Shown: one piece after another, positions 8,129-16,115 of the stretch | How positions within the stretch are numbered: the first letter of the stretch is position 1 | Layout of the letters: the number at the start of each line of letters is the position of its first letter | NCBI GenBank assembly: GCA_020636495.1 | Contig: JACJXQ010000008.1 | Coordinates: forward strand, 744,001-808,000 | Direction: 5' to 3' | Length of the DNA: 64,000 nucleotides | Origin: Chitinophagales bacterium | Lineage (GTDB): Bacteria; Bacteroidota; Bacteroidia; Chitinophagales; Chitinophagaceae | The notes under the pieces: model-generated | The model's input: the letters and a program-made list of their open reading frames with translations, nothing else | Database searches by the model: none | What the model was told of the DNA's origin: nothing | Translations under genes and position numbers: made by a program

Positions 8129-8755
8129 TTATTCTAAAGGTTGCCAAAGATCGCTTTCCGACAGGTCGCCATAAGCATCTTTTAATAGTTCAAGGACATA
8201 ATCATTTTCAGTGTTATTGCTTTTTTTTATTTCATCTCGAATCAGGTATTCATTTATCTTAAAAAAGGATAACATATCAAAATGCCAGCTGCTTTGTTCA
8301 AAAACAAACCTGAATTTGAATATTATTTCCTCGCTCTCATATATTACTGATGCCAGTGCAGTACTATCTTCGAAGGTTATTTTATCCAGTGTGAATTGAT
8401 TGAACCAAATATTATCTACTTTATCTTTCTCTACAGCTTCTGCAAAAAGCTGCTCACCGTTAGTTTGTTTCAACATTTTCAGATCTTTTTCAGCCCTGAT
8501 AGCTAAAACACTTACTTTGTTCATTACGGTCATGCTATTTACCTGAATGCTATCAGCATGCAATGCCCAGTTTATCAATTCATTGTAAAATATTATGGTC
8601 GAGCTGCTGACATATTGCAATGCTGTTTGCCCATCTCTTTTAAGAAAAGCTTGTTTGAGTGCTTCAAAGCTTTGTTGAACCGCTTTTTCTTGCTTATTGG
8701 CATTGCAGTTAATCGTTAGTAAAAGGAAGGTTATACAAGTAAAATAATATCGCAT
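8129..8755 (-). CDS. Hypothetical lipoprotein
   Basis: This is a 208-residue protein with a signal peptide and probable lipobox (LTINC, Cys17). The mature part begins with an amphipathic helix and has a pattern of helices followed by strands (residues 110-150, KFRFVFEQSSWHFDMLSFF) that would suit an NTF2-like or DUF4878-like fold. That is a guess from pattern only. No active-site motif is seen. It lies downstream of, and on the same strand as, ahcY but is separated from it by a terminator. Confidence 0.55.
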   Translation of the reverse strand: MRYYFTCITFLLLTINCNANKQEKAVQQSFEALKQAFLKRDGQTALQYVSSSTIIFYNELINWALHADSIQVNSMTVMNKVSVLAIRAEKDLKMLKQTNGEQLFAEAVEKDKVDNIWFNQFTLDKITFEDSTALASVIYESEEIIFKFRFVFEQSSWHFDMLSFFKINEYLIRDEIKKSNNTENDYVLELLKDAYGDLSESDLWQPLE

Positions 8756-8782
8756 TGGAAACAGAAAGTCTAAAGATAAACA

Positions 8783-8810
8783 AAAAGCCTCTCCACTAGG
8801 AGAGGCTTTT
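8783..8810 (-). terminator. Terminator after ahcY
   Basis: AAAAGCCTCTCC, a CTAG-type loop and its complement form a strong symmetrical stem with T-runs on both strands. It lies 22 bases after the ahcY stop. Confidence 0.85.
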
Positions 8811-8832
8811 ATATCATTAAGCTAAACTGCTA

Positions 8833-10161
8833 TTAATAACGGTAATGTTCGGGCTTGTATGGGCCTTCTTTTGTAATACCCAGGTATTTAGCCTGTGTTT
8901 CAGAAAGCTCATCCAGCACTACATTGATTTTAGCTAAGTGCAGACGTGCTACTTTCTCATCCAGGTGCTTAGGCAGAACATACACTCTATTCTCGTAACG
9001 ATCTGTGTGTTTCCACAGCTCTATCTGTGCCAGTGTTTGGTTTGTGAATGAATTACTCATTACAAAGCTAGGGTGGCCGGTAGCACAACCCAGGTTCACC
9101 AAACGGCCTTCAGCAAGGATGATGATCTCGTTACCATCTACATTGTAGATGTCTACCTGTGGTTTCAAAGTGTCTTTAGTATGCCCATAGTTTTTGTTCA
9201 TCCATGCCATATCTATCTCGTTATCGAAGTGGCCGATGTTACAAACAATCGTTTTATCTTTCATTACACGGAAGTGCTCTTCAGTAATCAGGTCGCAACA
9301 GCCTGAAGCGGTAACGACGATATCAGCTTCTTTTACCGCATCGATCATTTTCTTTACTTCAAAACCGTCCATTGCTGCCTGTAAAGCGCAGATAGGGTCG
9401 ATCTCAGTAACGATAACACGGGCACCGGCACCACGTAGTGATTGGGCAGAACCTTTACCTACATCACCATAACCACCAACAACTGCAACTTTACCTGCCA
9501 TCATTACGTCAGTAGCACGACGTATAGCATCTACCAATGATTCTTTACAACCGTATTTGTTGTCGAATTTAGATTTAGTAACTGAGTCGTTTACGTTGAT
9601 AGCAGGCATTGGTAATGTACCTTTCTTAACGCGTTCTTCCAGGCGGTGAACACCCGTAGTAGTTTCTTCACTCAGGCCTTTGATACCGGCTACCAGTTCA
9701 GTATAGTTATCCAGTACCATATTGGTCAGGTCGCCACCATCATCCAGTATCATATTCAAAGGGCGGTCTTCGCTACCAAAGAATAATGTCTGTTCGATAC
9801 ACCAGTCAGCCTCGGCTTGTGTCTGTCCTTTCCATGCAAAAACTCCAATACCGGCAGCAGCAATAGCAGCGGCAGCCTGGTCTTGCGTAGAGAATATATT
9901 ACAAGAGCTCCAGCGTACTTCAGCTCCCAGTTCTACCAGTGTTTCTATCAAAACTGCAGTCTGGATAGTCATATGCAGGCAGCCTGCAATACGAGCACCT
10001 TTCAGGGGTTGTTCGCCTTTATATTCTTCACGGATAGCCATAAGACCCGGCATTTCTGCCTCAGCCAGCCTTATTTCCTTACGTCCCCATTCAGCCAGGC
10101 TGATGTCTTTCACTTTGTAAGGCATTTTAAAATCGATCTCAGAGCGAGTCATAGTACTCAT
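8833..10161 (-). CDS. ahcY: Adenosylhomocysteinase
   Basis: This is a 442-residue cytosolic enzyme that hydrolyses S-adenosylhomocysteine to adenosine and homocysteine in the methyl cycle. The NAD-binding Rossmann motif [15 protein letters not shown], the block [20 protein letters not shown] and the family C-terminus KPEHYRY are all present. The length is standard for the bacterial form with the long insertion near residue 150-190. The start could be the first ATG (10161) or the second three codons on. A TAccTTTG box lies about 38 bases upstream. It is divergent from nothing and is followed by its own terminator. Confidence 0.97.
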   Translation of the reverse strand: MSTMTRSEIDFKMPYKVKDISLAEWGRKEIRLAEAEMPGLMAIREEYKGEQPLKGARIAGCLHMTIQTAVLIETLVELGAEVRWSSCNIFSTQDQAAAAIAAAGIGVFAWKGQTQAEADWCIEQTLFFGSEDRPLNMILDDGGDLTNMVLDNYTELVAGIKGLSEETTTGVHRLEERVKKGTLPMPAINVNDSVTKSKFDNKYGCKESLVDAIRRATDVMMAGKVAVVGGYGDVGKGSAQSLRGAGARVIVTEIDPICALQAAMDGFEVKKMIDAVKEADIVVTASGCCDLITEEHFRVMKDKTIVCNIGHFDNEIDMAWMNKNYGHTKDTLKPQVDIYNVDGNEIIILAEGRLVNLGCATGHPSFVMSNSFTNQTLAQIELWKHTDRYENRVYVLPKHLDEKVARLHLAKINVVLDELSETQAKYLGITKEGPYKPEHYRY

Positions 10162-10198
10162 ACTAATTATATTTTATCAATTTAAATTTAAAGAATTG

Positions 10199-10206
10199 CA
10201 AAGGTA
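10199..10206 (-). promoter_or_regulatory. Candidate -7 element for ahcY
   Basis: The minus strand reads TACCTTTG, a full match to TAnnTTTG, 37 bases upstream of the ahcY ATG. Confidence 0.5.
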
Positions 10207-10277
10207 AGTAATTCTGTGTTATTAGCCTGTATTGTCATATGTTTAATAACAGGTTAATCATTAACAACTACCAGCCT

Positions 10278-11153
10278 TTAATTGTTTGACAAATAGGTTT
10301 TTATTTTAGCCCTGAGGTCATCGGTAGCCTTAACTAATGGCAGGCGTACATGAGCAGGACATATTCCCAACTCATCCAGCGTACATTTCACACCTGTTGG
10401 GTTGCCCTCGGCAAACAACAGGCGTATACCATCTATCAATTTATAGTGCATGGCTCGTCCAACTGCAAAGTCACCAGCCAGCAGGTGGTTGACCATCGTA
10501 GTGAAATCTTTAGGGAAGCTATTGGCGGCTACTGAAATAACACCTTCCATACCAATTGCAGCCTGGCAGATAAACAAGTCATCATCGCCACTCAGGATCG
10601 CAAAGTGTGCAGGTTTGTCTTTTACCAGTTCCATACACTGACCAAGGTTTCCACTGGCTTCTTTTATTGCAACGATATTTTTGAACTCATTAGCAAGGCG
10701 CAATACAGTTGCCGGAGCCATATTGCTGCCTGTTCTTCCCGGTACGTTGTATAGTATTATCGGCTTATCCGTTGCAGTAGCTATAGCTTTAAAGTGCTGG
10801 TAAATGCCCTCTTGGGAAGGTTTGTTGTAATGCGGAGAAGCACTCAATATACCGGCTACACCCGTCAGGTCATATGTCTTAACATTGTTCACCACTTCGG
10901 CAGTGTCATTGCCAGCAATACCGCACACTACAGGCACGCGGCCATTGCATGTCTCAACTATGAAAGACAATACTTTTTGTTGTTCTTCCCTGTTAAGTGT
11001 AGGTGTTTCTCCCGTAGAGCCCAATGCGACAAGGAAATTTACTCCGCCATCTATTACATGGTTCACTAGTTTTTCCAGTGAGTTGAAGTCGATTGAGCTG
11101 TCATTGTTAAAAGGTGTAACAAGTGCTACACCTGTTCCTGCAAATTGATGCAT
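10278..11153 (-). CDS. dapA: 4-hydroxy-tetrahydrodipicolinate synthase
   Basis: This enzyme condenses pyruvate and aspartate semialdehyde, the first step of the lysine/diaminopimelate branch. The protein is 291 aa from the ATG at 11153; the frame also has a TTG four codons earlier, which I reject because MHQFAGTGVALVTPF matches the family start. Visible marks are ALGSTGETPTL, ILYNVPGRTG (catalytic Tyr) and IVAIKEASGN (Schiff-base Lys). Length is normal. The gene begins 32 bases after accA on the same strand with no terminator between them, so the two are likely cotranscribed. Confidence 0.95.
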   Translation of the reverse strand: MHQFAGTGVALVTPFNNDSSIDFNSLEKLVNHVIDGGVNFLVALGSTGETPTLNREEQQKVLSFIVETCNGRVPVVCGIAGNDTAEVVNNVKTYDLTGVAGILSASPHYNKPSQEGIYQHFKAIATATDKPIILYNVPGRTGSNMAPATVLRLANEFKNIVAIKEASGNLGQCMELVKDKPAHFAILSGDDDLFICQAAIGMEGVISVAANSFPKDFTTMVNHLLAGDFAVGRAMHYKLIDGIRLLFAEGNPTGVKCTLDELGICPAHVRLPLVKATDDLRAKIKTYLSNN

Positions 11154-11185
11154 ATAATAAGTCAAAGATTAATAATTCAAAAATG

Positions 11186-12139
11186 TTATACCTGTTCGTA
11201 AAAACCCATAGCAGAGAATTTGTTGATACGCAGTTCTATACGTTTATCACTATCCATTGCCGATAGTTCATTTATAGTATCAACAAGGTATTTTCTTAGC
11301 GTGGCGGCCATTTCTTCCGGTTTGGCATGCGCCCCGCCGTTAGGCTCTTTTAAAACATCGTCTACCAGCCCGAAACTCTTCATGTCTTCCGATGTCAGTT
11401 TCAATTGTTCTGCTGCCTGTACTTTATAGTCCCAGCTACGCCACAGGATAGTAGAGCAGTTCTCAGGGGAGATAACGGTATACCAAGTGTTTTCCAGCAT
11501 AGCTACTTTATCGCCTATTCCTATGCCTAAGGCTCCGCCTGAAGCACCCTCGCCTATTACAACGCAAATCACCGGCACGGTCAGGTTAAACATTTCGAAC
11601 AGGTTGCGAGCTATTGCTTCGCCTTGTCCTCGTTCTTCAGCCTCTAACCCGGGGTATGCACCCGGCGTATCAATAAATGTTACAATGGGGCGATTGAACT
11701 TCTCAGCCATTTTCATCAGGCGAAGCGCCTTGCGATAGCCTTCAGGGTTGGCCATGCCAAAATTGCGCATCTGGCGCATTTTGGTATTCACGCCTTTCTG
11801 CTGCCCCATTACCATTACAGGCATGCCATCCAGTTCGGCCATACCGCCAATCATTGCTTTGTCATCCTTTACCTGGCGGTCGCCATAAAGCTCTCTGAAG
11901 TTGGTGAAGAGTTGCTCAATATAATACATGGTATATGGCCTGTCAGGGTGGCGGCTGAGTTGTACCCTTTGCCATGGAGTAAGGTCCTGGTATATTTTGG
12001 TGCGTTCATTCTCAATAGAAGCTTCCAGTTCAGTGAGTGTTTTACTCACGTCTACTCCATTTTTAGCAGACAGCTCTTTTAGTTTATTTACCTGTGCAAA
12101 TAGCTCTTCAATGGGTTGTTCAAAATCCAGAAACTGCAT
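11186..12139 (-). CDS. accA: Acetyl-CoA carboxylase carboxyltransferase subunit alpha
   Basis: This 317-residue subunit transfers the carboxyl group from biotin to acetyl-CoA together with AccD, committing carbon to fatty-acid synthesis. Family marks are DRQVKDDKAMIGGMAELDG, TFIDTPGAYPGLEAEERGQG and GEGASGGALGIGIGD. The N-terminal helical part (PIEELFAQVNKLKELS) is typical. It is probably the first gene of an accA-dapA unit. A TActTTTG box lies 21 bases upstream of the ATG. Confidence 0.97.
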   Translation of the reverse strand: MQFLDFEQPIEELFAQVNKLKELSAKNGVDVSKTLTELEASIENERTKIYQDLTPWQRVQLSRHPDRPYTMYYIEQLFTNFRELYGDRQVKDDKAMIGGMAELDGMPVMVMGQQKGVNTKMRQMRNFGMANPEGYRKALRLMKMAEKFNRPIVTFIDTPGAYPGLEAEERGQGEAIARNLFEMFNLTVPVICVVIGEGASGGALGIGIGDKVAMLENTWYTVISPENCSTILWRSWDYKVQAAEQLKLTSEDMKSFGLVDDVLKEPNGGAHAKPEEMAATLRKYLVDTINELSAMDSDKRIELRINKFSAMGFYEQV

Positions 12140-12160
12140 AGAATATTTTTTAAAGGACTA

Positions 12161-12168
12161 CAAAAGTA
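12161..12168 (-). promoter_or_regulatory. Candidate -7 element for accA-dapA
   Basis: The minus strand reads TACTTTTG, which fits TAnnTTTG, 21 bases upstream of the accA ATG. Confidence 0.45.
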
Positions 12169-12194
12169 AAGCTTTGAATTATTTTTAAAGAAGA

Positions 12195-12227
12195 TTTGCA
12201 GAATTAAAGATTTTGCATTTATCTTTG
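12195..12227 (+). promoter_or_regulatory. Candidate promoter of tRNA-Asp
   Basis: TTTG (12195-12198), a 21-base spacer and TATCTTTG (12220-12227) give a Bacteroidota-type -33/-7 pair. The tRNA begins 18 bases downstream. Confidence 0.6.
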
Positions 12228-12245
12228 CAGCCCCAACTACGAACA

Positions 12246-12319
12246 GGATCGGTAGTTCAGTTGGTTAGAATGCCGCCCTGTCACGGCGGAGGTCGCGGGT
12301 TCGAGTCCCGTCCGGTCCG
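12246..12319 (+). tRNA. tRNA-Asp (anticodon GTC)
   Basis: The sequence folds as a cloverleaf. The acceptor GGATCGG pairs with CCGGTCC (one T-G pair). The D-loop is AGTTCAGTTGGTTAGAAT, the anticodon stem is CCGCC/GGCGG around loop CTGTCAC with anticodon GTC at 12280-12282, and the T-arm is GCGGGTTCGAGTCCCGT. The discriminator base is G. CCA is not encoded. A terminator follows at once. Confidence 0.97.
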
Positions 12320-12320
12320 C

Positions 12321-12350
12321 AAAAAGCCACGCAAATTGTGTGGCTTTTTT
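12321..12350 (+). terminator. Terminator after tRNA-Asp
   Basis: AAAAAGCCACGC pairs with GTGTGGCTTTTTT around a short AT loop, ending in a T-run one base after the tRNA. Confidence 0.9.
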
Positions 12351-12618
12351 GTTTTTTGCCGTACCGTAGTTTCATCTGTAATGTTTCATGGCAAAATGGT
12401 GTTGGATGATACTCAATAATTGTTCGCAAAAAAGCATGAACCTGCAAAGTCTCAGGATGTTAGCACGATAAGGTGTGCCTAAAAAGTCAAAAAAGGTTAT
12501 CTTTATAGTAGGCATAATTAGGAGGTATGCGATATGTTGAGATGTATTTAATTATTTTTTAATCATTAAAGTCTCAGCATATAGTAATTTTCGATGCAAT
12601 TCAATAGAAGTACAGTTT

Positions 12619-13314
12619 ATGAAATATACGATTTTACTGGTAGAAGACGAGAAAAAGATAGCCGATACGATACAAGCGGGTTTGAGCGAACATGACTATG
12701 AGGCAACTGTAGCATACAATGGGTTAGACGGCAAAAAGCTGTTCCTGGATAATGCCTACGACCTGATCATACTGGATATCAATCTCCCTTTTGTCAATGG
12801 CTATGAACTCTGTAAACTGATCAGGGAGCACGACGAGCGCGTGCCAATTATCCTGCTGACTGCTATGAACTTTACCGATAACAAAATAGAGGGTTTTGAG
12901 CTTGGGGCTGACGACTATATTACTAAACCGTTCGAATTCAGGGAGTTAGTAGCAAGAATCAAGGCTCTCCTCAGGCGTTCGGACCTGCGGGTAGATGCTG
13001 AAGAGGAAAAGATACTCCAGATAGCTGATCTCGAGATGAACCTGGACAACAAAGAAGTAAGGCGCAGCGATAAAAAAATACCACTTACCGCAAAAGAGTT
13101 TCAACTTTTGGAGTATTTGCTGAGAAATAAAGAGAAAGTAGTGTCACGTGCGGATATTGCTAAGAATGTCTGGGAGATCGATTTTGATACCCAGACCAAT
13201 GTAATAGACGTGTATGTAAATTTCCTCAGAAAGAAATTGGATAAGGATTTTGAACCTAAACTGATACATACACAGGTTGGTATGGGGTATATCCTAAAAG
13301 TTGATGAGGATTAA
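12619..13314 (+). CDS. Two-component response regulator, OmpR/PhoB type
   Basis: This is a 231-residue protein. The receiver domain (residues 1-120) has the acidic pair after ILLVEDE, phospho-acceptor Asp53 in LIILDINLP, and the ILLTAM Thr and TKPF Lys sites. A winged-helix DNA-binding domain fills residues 130-231 (LTAKEFQLLEYLLRNKEKVVSR and VDVYVNFLRKKLD). It is a cytosolic transcription regulator acting with the kinase encoded directly downstream; stop and start overlap as TAATG. A TATCTTTA sequence at 12498-12505 is a possible -7 box. Target genes are unknown. No binding site can be matched to it from sequence alone. Confidence 0.95.
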   Translation: MKYTILLVEDEKKIADTIQAGLSEHDYEATVAYNGLDGKKLFLDNAYDLIILDINLPFVNGYELCKLIREHDERVPIILLTAMNFTDNKIEGFELGADDYITKPFEFRELVARIKALLRRSDLRVDAEEEKILQIADLEMNLDNKEVRRSDKKIPLTAKEFQLLEYLLRNKEKVVSRADIAKNVWEIDFDTQTNVIDVYVNFLRKKLDKDFEPKLIHTQVGMGYILKVDED

Positions 13315-14753
13315 TGCAAATAAAATACCGCATAACACTGGTATACACTGTGCTGGTAACAATAATATTGTTGTTATTCAGTATAGCTCTGTATGTTTTC
13401 TCCTACCAGGATATGGTGGCTCGCTTTAAAGAAAGGCTCTTAAATAAGGCAAACAGCACATTGGAGCTGATAAAGTCCCCTAAGTTTGACTTTGAACTTA
13501 TTAAAACCTATGAGATCATCAAGGCAATCAACAAATCCTCTCCGAGTTCTTTATATAATAAAAGTATATACATATTTGATTACAAGAATGATAAGGATTT
13601 TGTTTACAACGACCCAAAAGCAACACCAATACGTATCAATGACAATATCGTCAATAATGTAACAAATGGGCATCCGTATTATTTTAAAGTTGATAACAGG
13701 GATGCTGTTGCAATTGAATATGTAGATGCAACAAGTAATTATATAATTATCACCGCAGCATATGACATAGACAGGGAAAACTGGCTTGGGAAATTGAAGC
13801 TTATTTTGTTTATATGCCTGTTTATCAGTGTAATAATTATAATTTTTACTGGATATATATTTTCCTTGAGCCTGATAAAAGCTATTACTGAATTTACACA
13901 TAAAATAAGACATATCTCTTCTGAGAAATTCTCTTTAAGGTTGGACACCGGAAAAGGCAAAGACGAATTACAAAAACTTGCAATTACCATTAATGATTTG
14001 CTTGACAGGTTACAGGCGTCTTTTAACCTGCAGAGAAGGTTTATTGACAATGCTTCTCATGAGTTGTCAACCCCCTTGGCTGCAATAGCCAGCCAGATGG
14101 ATGTCGCTTTGCAACGCGACAGGTCCAGCGATGATTATAAAAAAGCCATGCTTTCTATTAATGATGATATAAAGAGGCTAAGCTTGCTTGTGCGCAGTTT
14201 GTTGGAGATAGCAAAAGTAAGTGGGTCAATGGGAGGAACAGAGCTTACTTCTGTAAGGGTTGATGAATTGTTGATGCGTATTCCGGCAGAACTGAAGAAA
14301 GTCAGCCCTATGTATGATGTAAATATTGAATTTGATCAATTGCCAGAGGATGCTTCGGCGCTTATAATATATGGCAACGAACATTTGCTGTATAGCTCGA
14401 TTAAGAATATTGTGCACAATGCCTGCAAATTCTCTGAAGATAAAAAAGCAAGCATTGTACTTTCATTTACCGGTAAAAGCATAATAATAGCTATACACGA
14501 TAAAGGACCCGGAATTGACGCTCATGACCTGGAACATATATTTCAACCATTCTATCGTAGCAACAGGCATCAGGGTTATGTAAGTGGTGCCGGCTTAGGA
14601 TTGCCATTAGCACAAAGGATCATTGGTTTGCATAAGGGGACCATTGAAGTAAAGTCAAAAATAGGGAAAGGGACTACCTTTATTATTACACTGCCTATTG
14701 AGGGGGTTGCTGAACCCGACGAGGAAATACCCGCAAGGAATGGTCGGGTATGA
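13314..14753 (+). CDS. Sensor histidine kinase with HAMP domain
   Basis: This is a 479-residue inner-membrane protein. Membrane segments lie at about residues 7-30 and 160-188, enclosing a 130-residue periplasmic sensor region with no recognised fold. After them come a HAMP linker, the HisKA domain with FIDNASHELSTPLAAIAS (phospho-acceptor His249) and the HATPase domain with IKNIVHNACKFSEDK (N box), DKGPGIDA (G1), FQPFYR (F) and GAGLGLPLAQRI (G2). It starts inside the stop of the response regulator gene, so the pair is translationally coupled. The signal it senses cannot be read from the sequence. Confidence 0.95.
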   Translation: MQIKYRITLVYTVLVTIILLLFSIALYVFSYQDMVARFKERLLNKANSTLELIKSPKFDFELIKTYEIIKAINKSSPSSLYNKSIYIFDYKNDKDFVYNDPKATPIRINDNIVNNVTNGHPYYFKVDNRDAVAIEYVDATSNYIIITAAYDIDRENWLGKLKLILFICLFISVIIIIFTGYIFSLSLIKAITEFTHKIRHISSEKFSLRLDTGKGKDELQKLAITINDLLDRLQASFNLQRRFIDNASHELSTPLAAIASQMDVALQRDRSSDDYKKAMLSINDDIKRLSLLVRSLLEIAKVSGSMGGTELTSVRVDELLMRIPAELKKVSPMYDVNIEFDQLPEDASALIIYGNEHLLYSSIKNIVHNACKFSEDKKASIVLSFTGKSIIIAIHDKGPGIDAHDLEHIFQPFYRSNRHQGYVSGAGLGLPLAQRIIGLHKGTIEVKSKIGKGTTFIITLPIEGVAEPDEEIPARNGRV

Positions 14754-14869
14754 TATTGTGGACAGTCATTTTTAACTTTTTAACATCTTGTGTGTTATAA
14801 TAAATGGCACTCTATTTGCTTATTATCCACATATCTATATATTTTTGCAAAACATTTAAAACAATAGGA

Positions 14870-15325
14870 ATGAAAAAGCAATCATTATTACTGATAACAG
14901 GAGGCATAATGGCTTTCGCGTCTTGTAACACCGATACTTCAGGCAATGCAGACGAAATGCAGGCAAAAGTAGACTCTATCGTAAACGCTAGGGTAGAGCA
15001 GATAAGGATGGATCTGGAAGCCAAAAATAATGAGTATATCATGGAAATGGCTATTGCCAGGGCTGACTCAATAATGGCTGCTATGAGTGGTAAGAAAGTT
15101 GTAGCTAAAAAGCCTGTAAAACACAATTCAGTAGGTGAGGAATCTGTTCCTGTTAATGGTAACGGTAACAGTACAAAACCTATGGATACACCTAAAGAAA
15201 CAGTAGGTAATGGTAAACCTAAAATGGGGAATTCGGATCCAAACACAGTAGGTAATGGTAAACCTAAAATGGGTAATAACAACCCTGATGAGGTAGGTAA
15301 TGGCAAGCCTAAAATGGGCAAGTAG
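14870..15325 (+). CDS. Lipoprotein with 15-residue tandem repeats
   Basis: I chose the ATG at 14870 (151 aa) because it opens a signal peptide MKKQSLLLITGGIMAFASC with a lipobox; the frame is open 22 codons further upstream. The mature part has a short coiled coil (residues 30-75, QAKVDSIVNARVEQIRMDL) and then a Pro/Gly/Lys-rich tail with three copies of VGNGKPKMG(N/K). The copies are 45 bp apart at DNA level (15203, 15248, 15293). The tail is probably disordered and basic, and could bind a polyanion or cell wall; this is inference. It lies downstream of the two-component system. Confidence 0.6.
   Translation: MKKQSLLLITGGIMAFASCNTDTSGNADEMQAKVDSIVNARVEQIRMDLEAKNNEYIMEMAIARADSIMAAMSGKKVVAKKPVKHNSVGEESVPVNGNGNSTKPMDTPKETVGNGKPKMGNSDPNTVGNGKPKMGNNNPDEVGNGKPKMGK
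15203..15318 (+). repeat. Three 45-bp in-frame tandem repeats
   Basis: The first 26 bases of each unit begin GTAGGTAATGG and encode VGNGKPKMG. Copies one and two are identical over those 26 bases; copy three differs at two positions. The linkers (SDPNT, NNPDE) have drifted. Confidence 0.8.
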
Positions 15326-15346
15326 TTCATCACTTTATTTAAGTTC

Positions 15347-15396
15347 TAATAAATATATAAGGGCCTGACTGCAGTCAGGCCCTTATATATTTATTA
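15347..15396. terminator. 50-bp perfect palindrome, bidirectional terminator
   Basis: The centre is GGGCCTGACTG/CAGTCAGGCCC and the AT-rich arms continue for 14 bases on each side without mismatch. It lies between two convergent genes and can terminate both. The lack of a loop means it would form a cruciform or a hairpin with a minimal forced loop. Confidence 0.8.
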
Positions 15397-15415
15397 TTTT
15401 TAGAATTCTATTTTC

Positions 15416-15901
15416 TTATTTTACACCGATGTATTTGCAAGTGTTGCTTGACAAAGCGTCAGTAATGGTATAATCAACAGTTAATGTGTTGCCATTTAAT
15501 GTACCTGTTCCAGTAAATGTAGCACCGTTTTGTGTTTCGTTAAATGTGAATGTTGTAGTGTTAGTTACTGTACAAACTGCAGAATAATTTTGATTGTAGA
15601 CATTTTTGTATGTCATTTTCAAATCGTCTGAGTTTTTGTCAATTGTTATTGAGTATGTGTCAGAACCTACTGTGCAGTTTTCTGTACCTGTATATGTTCC
15701 CACAAATTTATCTCTTGTGATGGTTTCACAATTTGTGCCTTCATACCCGGTAGGGCAATTACATGTGCCGGTTACACAAGTACCACCATTCTGGCATACT
15801 ACGTCTTTACACTCATCTTTTGTACATGCTGTATAAGTCACCATTGTGAAAGCGCCAACAGCTAATAATGCGCTAAATGCGATGTTACGAATTGATTTCA
15901 T
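15416..15901 (-). CDS. Lipoprotein with an EGF-like domain
   Basis: This is a 161-residue protein from the ATG at 15901, which opens MKSIRNIAFSALLAVGAF and a lipobox-like TAC; the frame is open 23 codons upstream without a signal-like sequence. An EGF-like domain follows (about residues 30-62) with six cysteines in the order CKDVVCQNGGTC-x3-CNCPTGYEGTNC. A Thr-rich beta-sandwich of about 95 residues ends the protein (GTYTGTENC, FTFNETQNGATFTG, LTVDYTITD). It should be anchored in the periplasm or at the surface. EGF-like plus beta-sandwich lipoproteins are frequent in Bacteroidota, but the role is unknown. Confidence 0.7.
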   Translation of the reverse strand: MKSIRNIAFSALLAVGAFTMVTYTACTKDECKDVVCQNGGTCVTGTCNCPTGYEGTNCETITRDKFVGTYTGTENCTVGSDTYSITIDKNSDDLKMTYKNVYNQNYSAVCTVTNTTTFTFNETQNGATFTGTGTLNGNTLTVDYTITDALSSNTCKYIGVK

Positions 15902-16101
15902 AGAAGTTGTTTTTTTTAATTGAATGACAAATTTAGTGCCAAAAATACGCTCATTATGCTTTGATAACAAGTTTCCTTAAATAAAGTTGATAAACACATG
16001 TTGTTTGTTTTCTATTTTTTACAATACCATCTCTTGTGATATTTAATAATGTATAATCAGTTAAATAATAGATAATATAAGGTGTATTGGATGGTAGGTT
16101 A

Positions 16102-16109
16102 TACCTTTG
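16102..16109 (+). promoter_or_regulatory. Candidate -7 element giving a leaderless mRNA
   Basis: TACCTTTG matches TAnnTTTG and ends six bases before the ATG at 16116, which would place the transcription start at or next to the start codon. Confidence 0.45.
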
Positions 16110-16115
16110 CGGCAG

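Noticed and set aside
12265..12447. Minus-strand frame across tRNA-Asp (PDGTRTRDLRRDRAAF)
   Set aside because: It is the antisense of the tRNA, a common false call.
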